Shown: positions 1-7,873 of the stretch, piece after piece
Numbering within the stretch: position 1 is the stretch's first letter
Layout of the letters: each line of letters opens with the position of its first letter
NCBI RefSeq assembly: GCF_024580735.1
Contig: NZ_JANIJX010000011.1
Location: 50,876 to 114,875, forward strand
Length of the DNA: 64,000 nucleotides
Reading direction: 5' to 3'
From: Brevibacterium moorei
GTDB lineage: Bacteria; Actinomycetota; Actinomycetes; Actinomycetales; Brevibacteriaceae
The notes under the pieces: model-generated
Databases searched by the model: none
Told to the model about the DNA's origin: nothing
The model's input: only the letters and a program-made list of their open reading frames with translations
Position numbers and translations under genes: made by a program

Positions 1-398
1 GAGTTGATGCACAGGGCCGCCACGGGGTTGCCCGCCACATCGTTGATCACCATGGTCGAGGACTTCAGCCTGCGCCCGTCGGGTAGCTGGGTCTCATAGC
101 CGACCACCGTCTCCAATTGATGGGTGGCACTGCGGTGCAACAACAGGTCCGTGGCCGGGTCGCCGATCCTGCGATGGGTGACGTCGCCGTAGACGGCCAC
201 GATCGAATTGGGCAGCAGGCTCAGATCGTGCAGCACCACCTCGCTGGTGGCCGGCAGCGAACGGCCCAGGGGCTCGACCAGCTGTTTGAACACGACGATG
301 AGGCGCTCACCGTCGATGGTGCGCGTGAACGGCGTCTCCTGGGGCGTCTCCTGGTTCGTTGCGCCTGGTGTCGGATCAGCGGCGATGGGAGTTGTCAC
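1..398 (-). CDS. YheO/DauR-type PAS-domain regulator (3' end beyond window)
   Basis: The 132 residues seen match the N-terminal PAS-like YheO domain: a segment reading LPATSEVVLHDLS followed by LPNSIVAVYGDVTHRRIGDP and, near the window edge, RRLKSSTMVIND and ALCIN, all typical of E. coli YheO and DauR. The C-terminal helix-turn-helix expected in this family lies outside the window. The GTG start at 398 has an AAGGAGG five bases upstream. DauR relatives control amino-acid catabolism (D-arginine in Pseudomonas), but the ligand here is unknown. It is divergent from the MFS gene at 704, which is the natural candidate target. The family call is firm; the role is inference. Confidence 0.82.
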   Translation of the reverse strand, partial: MTTPIAADPTPGATNQETPQETPFTRTIDGERLIVVFKQLVEPLGRSLPATSEVVLHDLSLLPNSIVAVYGDVTHRRIGDPATDLLLHRSATHQLETVVGYETQLPDGRRLKSSTMVINDVAGNPVAALCIN

Positions 399-703
399 AC
401 GCGCCTCCTTGGGATTCGGGTGTCGATGGTCGGGGTAGTGCCCGTCTGCATGGTTCTGGCGGCAACTCTACTCAAGACATCAAGGAGTTCAACAGGGTGT
501 TGCATCTACTGGTGATGATTTGTAGGATCGCTATAGCCTCATTATGTCTCAGGTCACACGACAGGTGATGTTGTGCCCGCTGGAACACCTGATGAGACAT
601 GCGTGACAGTGATATATCGAGTGCTTAGTATGGCATGAACCTCCACCACGATTTCCGTGACGACACCGCGACGCCACCATGAGCAGACGAAGAGATTGAG
701 ACG
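399..703. other. Intergenic region between divergent regulator and MFS gene
   Basis: This 305-bp stretch has no convincing gene. It is more AT-rich than its surroundings and should hold the two divergent promoters. It contains the inverted repeats described at 544-600. I see no tRNA or riboswitch-like structure. Confidence 0.6.
544..600. promoter_or_regulatory. Nested inverted repeats, possible operator
   Basis: ATGTCTCA at 544-551 is repeated inverted as TGAGACAT at 593-600. CAGGTG at 562-567 is repeated inverted as CACCTG at 586-591. Their place between a regulator gene and a divergent transporter makes an operator array plausible. No binding data are implied. Confidence 0.35.
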
Positions 704-2008
704 ATGACGACCCAACAGGCCACGCCCGCGAAACCCCGCAGTGCCCTGGCCCGCAATACGACCTTCCTGGCCCTGGGCCAGCTGTTCTCCGGAGTGGGCA
801 TCGCCTCGGGCATCGCGGTGGGCGGCCTGCTGGCCGAAGAGCTCACCGGCTCGACCGAGTTCGCCGGCCTGTCGCAGACCGCCTCGATCCTGGGCGCTGC
901 GATCGCCGCGATCCCGCTGGCGAACCTGGCGCGCAAGTACACGCGGCGCCGGGCGCTGACCACAGGGTTCTCGCTGGCGGCCGTGGGTGCGCTCATCATC
1001 CTGGTCTCGACCACCCTGAACTTCGCGCCCGGCTACTTCATGGGCATGCTGTTCATCGGCGTGGCCACGGCGACCGGCCTGCAATCGCGCTACGCCGCCA
1101 CCGACGACGCCCCCGACCACATCAAGGGCCGGATGATGTCCTTCGTGGTCTGGGCGACGACGATCGGGTCCGTGGCGGGGCCCAACCTGACCGAACCGGG
1201 TGCCCACGTGGGCCGGGCCCTGGGTCTGCACCCGCTGGCCGGCCCCTTCGTCCTGTCGGTCTGCGCCTTCGCGATCGCGGCCTTCTTCGCCTCGCGCGTG
1301 AAGTCCGAGCCCGTGCCCGGTGCGGTGGGGGAGGGGCCTGCGGCCGGCTCCCCGGGCCGGGCTGAGGACGTCGCCGTGGCCGAGGCCCCCGCCCCCGGCG
1401 TGCGCCAGGTGCTCGGTATCGTGTGCCGCAACAAGGTGGCCCTGTTCGGGCTGGTCACGGTCGCCACGGCGCAGATGATGATGTCATCGGTGATGGTGAT
1501 GACCCCGGTTCACATGGCCCACGACGGGATGGCGCTGCACTTTGTAGGGATCGTCATCAGCCTGCACATCCTGGGCATGTACGGACTGTCGCCGTTGTTC
1601 GGTTGGATGGCAGATAAGTGGGGCGGGCAGACCGTGGCGATCCTGGGCTACGCGATCTTCGCGATCGCCTTCGCCTTGGGCATCTACGATGCGATCGCCG
1701 GCTCCCAGATGCCGCGCATCTCCACAGCCCTGACTCTGCTGGGCGTGGGCTGGTCGGCCTGTTTCATCGGCGGTTCGATGGTGCTCAACGGTTCGGTCCC
1801 GGCTACGGCCAGGGTACCGCTGCAGGGCCTGTCGGACTCGATCATGAACTTCGGCGCCGCGATCATGGCTGCGGCCTCCGGCAGCCTGCTGGAGCTGGGC
1901 GGATTCCAGCTGATCAACATCGTGGCGGCGTGTCTGCTGGTACTCACCCTGCTGGCGGGTGCTCGGGCGAAGTTCGGTTTCGGATCGGCTGCGCACCGGG
2001 TCGCCTGA
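704..2008 (+). CDS. MFS transporter, substrate unknown
   Basis: The 434-residue protein has about twelve hydrophobic segments and the usual MFS layout. It carries a basic loop after helix 2 (ARKYTRRRA) and a long hydrophilic central loop around residues 205-235, rich in Ala, Pro and Glu, between the two six-helix halves. It resembles the actinobacterial drug/metabolite MFS proteins of unknown substrate. No strong Shine-Dalgarno precedes the ATG. The gene is divergent from the YheO-type regulator, which may control it. A 6-bp hairpin follows the stop. Transporter assignment is strong; substrate cannot be named. Confidence 0.85.
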   Translation: MTTQQATPAKPRSALARNTTFLALGQLFSGVGIASGIAVGGLLAEELTGSTEFAGLSQTASILGAAIAAIPLANLARKYTRRRALTTGFSLAAVGALIILVSTTLNFAPGYFMGMLFIGVATATGLQSRYAATDDAPDHIKGRMMSFVVWATTIGSVAGPNLTEPGAHVGRALGLHPLAGPFVLSVCAFAIAAFFASRVKSEPVPGAVGEGPAAGSPGRAEDVAVAEAPAPGVRQVLGIVCRNKVALFGLVTVATAQMMMSSVMVMTPVHMAHDGMALHFVGIVISLHILGMYGLSPLFGWMADKWGGQTVAILGYAIFAIAFALGIYDAIAGSQMPRISTALTLLGVGWSACFIGGSMVLNGSVPATARVPLQGLSDSIMNFGAAIMAAASGSLLELGGFQLINIVAACLLVLTLLAGARAKFGFGSAAHRVA

Positions 2009-2043
2009 TTCCGTGGGGGTTTCCGGACGAGTAGTGAGCCCTC

Positions 2044-2059
2044 AGGTGACCCGTCACCT
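2044..2059 (+). terminator. Short hairpin after MFS gene
   Basis: AGGTGA, a four-base loop, then TCACCT, beginning 36 bases after the MFS stop. There is no T-tract. It is a weak terminator or a protein-binding site. Confidence 0.35.
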
Positions 2060-2210
2060 GTACTTCAAGTAGATGTTGAATTGAGTGATTGAGCTCACCC
2101 TTACTCATTTTGAATACTCGTGGATTATATAAAAAATCCGTGTAACAACTTCACAAGGAACGCGAAAAATATCAACTGAGAGTTGAGACTTCGTGCTAAT
2201 CTGAGTCGCA

Positions 2211-2226
2211 CATCACACTTGTGATG
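2211..2226 (+). promoter_or_regulatory. Palindromic operator upstream of peptide ABC operon
   Basis: CATCACA and TGTGATG are separated by two bases, a 16-bp palindrome 31 bp before the SBP start. It sits just downstream of a possible -10 box TAATCT at 2197-2202, a position typical of repressor sites. Smaller palindromes lie just upstream (CAACT-gag-AGTTG near 2173). The regulator is unknown. Confidence 0.45.
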
Positions 2227-2256
2227 CACGTCTCCTAGAACTGCACGGAGGAATGC

Positions 2257-3876
2257 ATGGGTATCCGCATGCGTCGCCTGGCCGCACTGACAGCCGGTCT
2301 CACGGCCCTGGTCCTGGGCCTGAGCGCCTGCGGTTCGGCGGGTTCGGACTCCGATGACCCCGATACGGTCACCTACGCGATCGACACGGACTTCCTGGGG
2401 CTGGACCCCAACACCACCCCGCAGGCGCAGGACGCACGGGCCGCCAGGCAGATCTATGACAATCTGTTGGCCAAGGACGACAAGGGGAAGATCGTCGGCT
2501 GGCTGGCCACCGAGTTCGCGCAGCTGGACGGCGGTAAACGGTTCACCTTCACTCTGCGCGACGGGGTGAAGTTCCACGACGGCACTGATCTGGACGCCCA
2601 GGCGGTCTGCGACAACTTCGATCGGATCACCGATCCCAAAGCCGGTTCCCGCTATGCGATCTCGCTCCTGGGCCCCTATGAGTCCTGCAAGACGCACGGC
2701 AAACTGAAGTTCGAGGTGGACTTCAAGCACGCCTATAGCCCGTTCTTCGAATACCTGACTTCGCCCTTCCTGTCGATCACCTCGCCGACGGCCGTGAAGA
2801 AGTACGGTGATCAGTTCAATTTCCATCCGGTGGGCAGCGGCCCCTTCATGTTCGACAGCTACACAGTGAAGAACCAGCTGGTCCTCAAGGCGAATCCGGA
2901 TTACAACTGGGGCCCGCCCACCTCCGCGCACACGGGGCCGCCGAAGATCAAGAAGCTGATCTTCCAGATCATCACCGACCCTACGGTCCGCGTGGGCTCG
3001 TTGCGTTCCGGAGGTGTGGATGCGATCGGCAATATCCCGGAGACCGATGCCGGCACCCTGCAACAGGATCCATCATTGGAGTTCTTCGCGAAGGCCCAGT
3101 CCGGGGCGCCCTATCAGCTGCACCTGAATACCAAGCGCGACCTCTTCAAGGACGTGAAGGTCCGGCAGGCCTTCGTCAAGTCGGTCAACGTTCCCAGTAT
3201 CAACAAGGCGCTGTACTTCGGCGTCTACGATACGGCGATCGAGGCGATCTCCCCGACCACCGGTGGATTCGATGATTCCCTGCAGGGAACCATCTCCTAT
3301 GATCCGGAGGGCGCCAAGAAGCTGCTGGACGAGGCCGGCTGGAAGCCGGGGCCGGACGGGGTACGGGTCAAGGACGGCAAGCGCCTGACCATTCACACCA
3401 ATGACGTCGCTCCCAACCGGGAGAAACGCCAGGATGTGGCCCAGTTCGTCTACAGCTATGCGAAAAAGGTGGGCTTCGAGGTCAAGAGCGGCATGATCCA
3501 GACCGCGGAGGCGCCGGCCTATGTGCAGGCGGGCAAGTACGACATCTACGGGCTGAGCCTGGTCAATGCCAGTGCCAATGTGCTCAGCACCCTGTACGGA
3601 TCGGAGAACATCCCGACCGCGGAGAAGTACGCCATGAACATCTCCAAGGTCGACGACCTGGACGACAAGCTGCAGGCGGCACAGACCGAACCGGACGAGT
3701 CCAAGCGCACGGAGATCTACCGGGGAATTCTGAAGTACGCGCTCGACCGGGCATATGCGCTGCCGATCTATGTGCCCACGTACACGGTGGCGACCAAGGG
3801 GATCAAAGGCCTGACGTTCGATGCCGAGGCATATCCCAGCTTCTATGGGGTCGAACCCGCGGACGGAGATAACTGA
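2257..3876 (+). CDS. ABC peptide-transporter substrate-binding lipoprotein (DppA/OppA-like)
   Basis: This 539-residue family-5 solute-binding protein begins with a lipoprotein signal: two Arg residues, a hydrophobic run, and lipobox LSAC with Cys25 as the lipidated residue. Family hallmarks follow, including FTFTLRDGVKFHDGT near residue 100 and the later VRQAFVKSVN segment. It would sit on the outer face of the membrane and deliver peptides or similar ligands to the two permeases just downstream. The start has a GGAGG six bases upstream. It is the first gene of a run of seven co-directional genes. Family-5 proteins also bind nickel, opines and glycans, so peptide is the default, not proven. 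Confidence 0.92.
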   Translation: MGIRMRRLAALTAGLTALVLGLSACGSAGSDSDDPDTVTYAIDTDFLGLDPNTTPQAQDARAARQIYDNLLAKDDKGKIVGWLATEFAQLDGGKRFTFTLRDGVKFHDGTDLDAQAVCDNFDRITDPKAGSRYAISLLGPYESCKTHGKLKFEVDFKHAYSPFFEYLTSPFLSITSPTAVKKYGDQFNFHPVGSGPFMFDSYTVKNQLVLKANPDYNWGPPTSAHTGPPKIKKLIFQIITDPTVRVGSLRSGGVDAIGNIPETDAGTLQQDPSLEFFAKAQSGAPYQLHLNTKRDLFKDVKVRQAFVKSVNVPSINKALYFGVYDTAIEAISPTTGGFDDSLQGTISYDPEGAKKLLDEAGWKPGPDGVRVKDGKRLTIHTNDVAPNREKRQDVAQFVYSYAKKVGFEVKSGMIQTAEAPAYVQAGKYDIYGLSLVNASANVLSTLYGSENIPTAEKYAMNISKVDDLDDKLQAAQTEPDESKRTEIYRGILKYALDRAYALPIYVPTYTVATKGIKGLTFDAEAYPSFYGVEPADGDN

Positions 3877-3878
3877 TC

Positions 3879-4811
3879 ATGTTGATGCTCACCGTGCGCC
3901 GCCTGGTCGCGGCGATACCCACGCTCATCGGCGTCACCCTGGTGCTGTTCCTGGTCCTGCGCGTTCTGGCGGGCGATCCCGTCACCGTGCTGTTGGCCGG
4001 CGGTCAGTCGACCCCGGAGGTCGAAGCGGAGCTGCGGCAGCAGTTCGGCCTCGACAAACCCCTGTGGTTGCAATATCTGGTATTCGTCGGCGGGATCTTC
4101 AAGGGTGACCTCGGCCTGAGCTACGCCACCAGGTTGCCGGTGGCCGATCTGCTGCTCGGCCAGATTCTGCCCACCCTGGCGCTGGCCCTGTCGGCGGCAG
4201 TGGTCTCCGCCCTGATCGGCATCATCCTGGGTTCCCTGGCCGCGATGTTCAAGGGCTCGTGGGTGGACTCGGTCATCCGCGTCATCTCCCTGCTCAACAC
4301 GTCTATGCCGTCCTTCTGGGTTGGACTGTTGCTCATCGTCGTGTTCGCCTTCGGCCTGGGGTGGTTCCCGGCCACGGGCTCCGATGGTTTCAACACCCTG
4401 GTGCTGCCGGCCATCGCACTGGGGCTGTCCGCAGCGGGCACCGTGGCCAGATTGGTCCGCAATTCCGTGGTGGACGTGCTGGGGGAGAACTTTGTGACCG
4501 CCCTGCACGCCAAGGGCCTGTCGATGGGCGCGATCGTCATCAAGCACGTGCTGCGCAACGCCATCATCCCCACCGTGACGATCGTGGGCCTGCAGCTGGG
4601 CAACCTGGTCGCCGGCGCGGTCATCGTGGAAGCGGTGTTCTCCCGGCAGGGCCTGGGCCAGATGTTGGTCCAGGGCGTGGCATCCAGTGACTTCCCCGTC
4701 ATCCAGGCAGTGGTGCTCGTCATCGCCGTCATCTACATCCTGATCAACATCCTGGTCGACCTGTCCTATGCGGTCATCGACCCGCGGGTCAAGACCGCGA
4801 CATCCAACTGA
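3879..4811 (+). CDS. Dipeptide-type ABC permease, DppB-like
   Basis: A 310-residue inner-membrane permease starting two bases after the binding-protein stop. The N-terminus (TVRRLVAAIPTLIGVTLVLF) is the standard DppB/OppB first helix. A large periplasmic loop follows, with FGLDKPLWLQYLVF, then a bundle of helices with the EAA-type coupling loop around ALHAKGLSMGAIVIKHVLRN. It ends with the usual DLSYAVIDPRV. It pairs with the DppC-like gene next to it. ATG 3879 is preceded by GGAGA at a good distance; an in-frame ATG at 3885 is a possible alternative. Confidence 0.93.
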   Translation: MLMLTVRRLVAAIPTLIGVTLVLFLVLRVLAGDPVTVLLAGGQSTPEVEAELRQQFGLDKPLWLQYLVFVGGIFKGDLGLSYATRLPVADLLLGQILPTLALALSAAVVSALIGIILGSLAAMFKGSWVDSVIRVISLLNTSMPSFWVGLLLIVVFAFGLGWFPATGSDGFNTLVLPAIALGLSAAGTVARLVRNSVVDVLGENFVTALHAKGLSMGAIVIKHVLRNAIIPTVTIVGLQLGNLVAGAVIVEAVFSRQGLGQMLVQGVASSDFPVIQAVVLVIAVIYILINILVDLSYAVIDPRVKTATSN

Positions 4812-4833
4812 GGCACGAAGGAAAGGGATTACC

Positions 4834-5709
4834 GTGGCCATCTCAACGCCCACCGCACCCGTCGGGGTCTCCGCCGCCGGCCAGGGACACAAGCGGATCG
4901 GCAAGATCTCCGTCAACAAGATATTCCTCGTCCTGTCCTATGCCTGGATCGTCCTGGTCGTCCTGGCCGCGTTGGTCCCCGGGCTGCTGACCCGCGGAAA
5001 TCCGCTGGACCTGGACCCGGACAATGTCCTGTTGGCACCGGGGGCCGGTGGCCTGCTGGGTACCGATCAGTATGGGCGCAGCGTGCTCACGCTGCTGATC
5101 TACGGTGCGCGCACCGCGATCATCATCGGCCTGGCGGCCACCGCCATCGGGCTGGTGATCGGTACGGTCATCGGCCTGGCAGCCGGCTATGTGGGCGGAG
5201 TCGTCGATATGGTCATCGGCCGCGTGCTGGATATCCTGATGTCCTTCCCGGGCGTGCTCATGGCCCTCATCATCACCGCTGCCCTGGGCGCGACCACCGG
5301 GAACCTGATCCTGGCGGTGGGGATCGCGGCGATCCCGCAGTTCGCCCGCGTGATGCGCGGACAGACGATCGCGGTGCGCTCGAAGCTCTACATCGAGGCG
5401 GCCAGGGCATCGGGGTTCTCCAACCGGAGGATCATCTTCGGCCACGTCCTACCCAATGCCGTCGCCCCGATCGTGGTCCTGGCGACGGTGACCGTGGGTG
5501 TGTCGATCGTGGCCGCGGCCTCGCTGTCCTTCCTGGGTCTGGGCCCGCGCTCCGACATCCCGGACTGGGGGCAACTGCTGGCGATGGGCCAGCCCTATCT
5601 GTCCGCTGCCTGGTGGATCAGCACCTTTTCCGGCGTGGCCCTGACGATCACCGTGATCGCGGTGAGCCTGATCGGCGACTCCGTCAGCGACGCAATGGAG
5701 AAAGGCTAA
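4834..5709 (+). CDS. Dipeptide-type ABC permease, DppC-like
   Basis: A 291-residue permease, second half of the transport channel. The characteristic LLGTDQYGRSVLTLLIYGAR near residue 70 and the coupling loop YIEAARASGFSNRRIIFGHV are present. The frame is open further upstream into the previous gene, but GTG 4834 is preferred because GAAGGAAAGGG lies just upstream and the residues encoded earlier do not match the family. It is separated from the previous gene by 22 bases and from the next by four, so co-transcription is very likely. Confidence 0.92.
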   Translation: MAISTPTAPVGVSAAGQGHKRIGKISVNKIFLVLSYAWIVLVVLAALVPGLLTRGNPLDLDPDNVLLAPGAGGLLGTDQYGRSVLTLLIYGARTAIIIGLAATAIGLVIGTVIGLAAGYVGGVVDMVIGRVLDILMSFPGVLMALIITAALGATTGNLILAVGIAAIPQFARVMRGQTIAVRSKLYIEAARASGFSNRRIIFGHVLPNAVAPIVVLATVTVGVSIVAAASLSFLGLGPRSDIPDWGQLLAMGQPYLSAAWWISTFSGVALTITVIAVSLIGDSVSDAMEKG

Positions 5710-5713
5710 GACC

Positions 5714-6736
5714 ATGAATGCACCTTCCGGCGCACCCGCATCCGCTCCGCTGCTCAAGTTGGACGATGTCCGCGTGACCCTGGACAACGGCGTCAAACGA
5801 CTGCCGTTGATCCGCGAGGCCACTTTCCAGATCCGCCCGGGTGAGATCGTCTGCCTGGTGGGCGAATCCGGTTCCGGCAAGTCCGTCACCGCGCGGACCA
5901 TCATGGGCCTGTTGCAACAGGACGATGACATCCGGGTCGACGGGTCGATCGTGTTCGACGGAGCGGAGATCGCCGCCGGCGGCAAGACCAGCGCAGGCCT
6001 GCGGGGGAGGGACATCGCGATGGTCTTCCAGGAACCGCTGAGTTCCCTGGACCCGGTCTTCACCATCGAGACCCAGCTGACCGAGGCCCTGCGCCGCCTG
6101 GGCCCGCGCAAGTCGAAGAGGGCCGATAGGGAGCAGCTGGTGGAACTGCTGGCCAAGGTCGGCATCCACGACGGCCCGCGCGTGCTGCGCAGCTATCCGC
6201 ATCAACTGTCCGGCGGTATGTGCCAGCGCGTGATGATCGCCCAGGCGCTGGCCGCCAAACCGAAACTCCTCATCGCGGACGAACCGACTACCGCCCTGGA
6301 CGTGACGATCCAGGCGCAGATCCTCAGCCTGATCGAGGAGCTGCGGGACGAGACGGACATGTCAGTGCTGCTGGTCACCCACGATATGGGCGTAGCCGCG
6401 GAACTGGCCGACCGAGTGGTCGTCATGTACGCCGGCCGCGTGGTCGAGGACGCGGCGCCGTCCGAGGTCTTCACGGCAGCCCACCACCCCTACACCTCGG
6501 GCCTGTTGTCGTGCATTCCGCCGCTGACCGGCGAGAAGCCGGAGCGGCTGCCGGCGATCGAGGGTTCGGTCCCCGATCCCTCGAACCTGCCGACGGGTTG
6601 CTCCTTCCACCCGCGCTGCCCGTTCGCCACGGACGAATGCGCGGCCGAGGTCCCCGAGCGCCGGCGGATGGGCTCCGGTTACGCTTCCTGCTTCAACCCG
6701 CTGAACCTGGAGCCGGCCGCGGCCGGTGCACGCTGA
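5714..6736 (+). CDS. Dipeptide-type ABC ATPase, DppD-like
   Basis: A 340-residue nucleotide-binding subunit. Visible are Walker A GESGSGKS, Q-loop FQEPLSSLDPVF, signature LSGGMCQRVMIA, Walker B LLIADEPTTALDV and switch His in LLVTHDMG. The signature has Cys where most relatives have Arg (GGMRQRV). The C-terminal oligopeptide/dipeptide extension has the conserved cysteines GCSFHPRCPFATDEC plus a later Cys, a pattern reported to bind an Fe-S cluster in some relatives. It should work with the following ATPase as a heterodimer. Confidence 0.93.
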   Translation: MNAPSGAPASAPLLKLDDVRVTLDNGVKRLPLIREATFQIRPGEIVCLVGESGSGKSVTARTIMGLLQQDDDIRVDGSIVFDGAEIAAGGKTSAGLRGRDIAMVFQEPLSSLDPVFTIETQLTEALRRLGPRKSKRADREQLVELLAKVGIHDGPRVLRSYPHQLSGGMCQRVMIAQALAAKPKLLIADEPTTALDVTIQAQILSLIEELRDETDMSVLLVTHDMGVAAELADRVVVMYAGRVVEDAAPSEVFTAAHHPYTSGLLSCIPPLTGEKPERLPAIEGSVPDPSNLPTGCSFHPRCPFATDECAAEVPERRRMGSGYASCFNPLNLEPAAAGAR

Positions 6737-6747
6737 AAGGACCGACC

Positions 6748-7809
6748 ATGACGACGACAGCGGAAGCAAGCGGCGGCCGGGTCCCGGCGGATGCCGTTTC
6801 ACGTGAAACGGACGGCGGGGTCAGCGGCGAACCCGTGCTGCGGGTGAAGAACGTCTCGAAGATCTTCGAACTCAAGGACCCGGCCAAGCCGTTTTCCAAG
6901 CCGGCTCAGTTGTACGCGGTCAACGACGCCTCGCTGGACGTGTACAAAGGGGAGACCGTCGCGCTGGTGGGGGAATCGGGCTCCGGCAAGTCCACCCTGG
7001 GACGGGTGGCTCTGCGGATGACCGAGCCCACCCTGGGCAGCGTCGAGTTCAAGGGCCAGGACATCTCGCACACCCCGGAGAAGCGCCTGCGCTCGCTGCG
7101 CCCCGATATGCAGATCGTGTTCCAGGACCCCTACGGCTCGCTCAATCCGCGCAAGAAGGTCGGCGATGCAGTTGCCGAACCCCTCAAGGTGTTCGGGCAC
7201 ATGCGGGGGCGGGAGCTGGAGACCAGGGTTGCCGAGCTCATCGAGAAGGTCGGGTTGGATGTTGGCCGCGCCGCGGCACGGCCCCGGGCCCTGTCCGGCG
7301 GGCAGCGGCAGCGCGTTGGGATCGCCCGTGCGATCGCCCTGAATCCCAGCCTGATCCTGGCCGATGAGGCCCTGTCTGCTCTGGATGTGTCCGTGCAGGC
7401 GCAGGTCGCCAACCTCATGATGGACCTGCAGAGGGAGATCGGCGTCTCCTATCTGTTCATCGCCCACGGCCTGCCGATCGTGCGCCAGATGGCCCACCGG
7501 GTCGCTGTGATGTACCTGGGGCGGATCGTGGAGACGGCGCCCGTCGACGCTTTCTTCGCGGCCCCGGCCCACCCCTATGCCCGGGCGTTGCGCGCGGCCT
7601 CGCCGATCCCGGATCCGGCGGCCAAACGGGAGCGGATCCTGCTCAAGGGGGAGCCACCGAACCCGGTGAATCCGCCTTCGGGCTGTGCGTTCCGGACCCG
7701 CTGCCCACTGGCTCAGCAGGTCTGCGCGGATGTGATCCCACCCAGCATTCCGGTGGGCCCACCGGAAGCGGGCCACACGGTGGCGTGTCACTTCCCCGTA
7801 GGGGAATAG
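6748..7809 (+). CDS. Dipeptide-type ABC ATPase, DppF-like, with parS in its 5' end
   Basis: A 353-residue partner ATPase with Walker A GESGSGKST, FQDPYGSLNPRKKVG, signature LSGGQRQRVGIA and the C-terminal cysteine motif SGCAFRTRCPLAQQVC. Two key loops are unusual: after the Walker B Glu the normal Pro is Ala (LADEALSALDV), and the switch His is followed by Gly rather than Asp (FIAHGLPIV). The catalytic Glu and His remain. The frame is open far upstream, but ATG 6748 follows GAAAGGACC and gives the expected length. Residues 1-30 form a low-complexity extension that carries a perfect parS core. Confidence 0.92.
   Translation: MTTTAEASGGRVPADAVSRETDGGVSGEPVLRVKNVSKIFELKDPAKPFSKPAQLYAVNDASLDVYKGETVALVGESGSGKSTLGRVALRMTEPTLGSVEFKGQDISHTPEKRLRSLRPDMQIVFQDPYGSLNPRKKVGDAVAEPLKVFGHMRGRELETRVAELIEKVGLDVGRAAARPRALSGGQRQRVGIARAIALNPSLILADEALSALDVSVQAQVANLMMDLQREIGVSYLFIAHGLPIVRQMAHRVAVMYLGRIVETAPVDAFFAAPAHPYARALRAASPIPDPAAKRERILLKGEPPNPVNPPSGCAFRTRCPLAQQVCADVIPPSIPVGPPEAGHTVACHFPVGE
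6794..6811. promoter_or_regulatory. parS: parS site (ParB binding), inside the DppF-like gene
   Basis: The 18-bp perfect palindrome CCGTTTCACGTGAAACGG contains the 14-bp core GTTTCACGTGAAAC, identical to the core of the bacterial parS consensus. It is read through as Ala-Val-Ser-Arg-Glu-Thr in a poorly conserved stretch of the ABC ATPase. Intragenic parS sites are normal and usually cluster near oriC. Confidence 0.85.
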
Positions 7810-7822
7810 GCAGTAGAGGCCT

Positions 7823-7851
7823 ATGACCGATTGAGCCCGATGACCGATTGA
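7823..7851 (+). repeat. Tandem 12-bp repeat forming two mini-ORFs
   Basis: ATGACCGATTGA occurs at 7823-7834 and again at 7840-7851, 17 bp apart. Each copy is a complete start-Thr-Asp-stop reading frame. They lie between the DppF-like stop and the amidohydrolase start, in the likely operon mRNA. Confidence 0.6.
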
Positions 7852-7873
7852 AACACGAAGAAGGAGTATGAAC

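Noticed and set aside
2125..3063. Long minus-strand open frame opposite the peptide-binding protein gene
   Set aside because: The plus-strand frame is a clear family-5 binding protein with lipobox and ribosome site. The antisense frame arises from GC-biased codons and has no recognisable domain.
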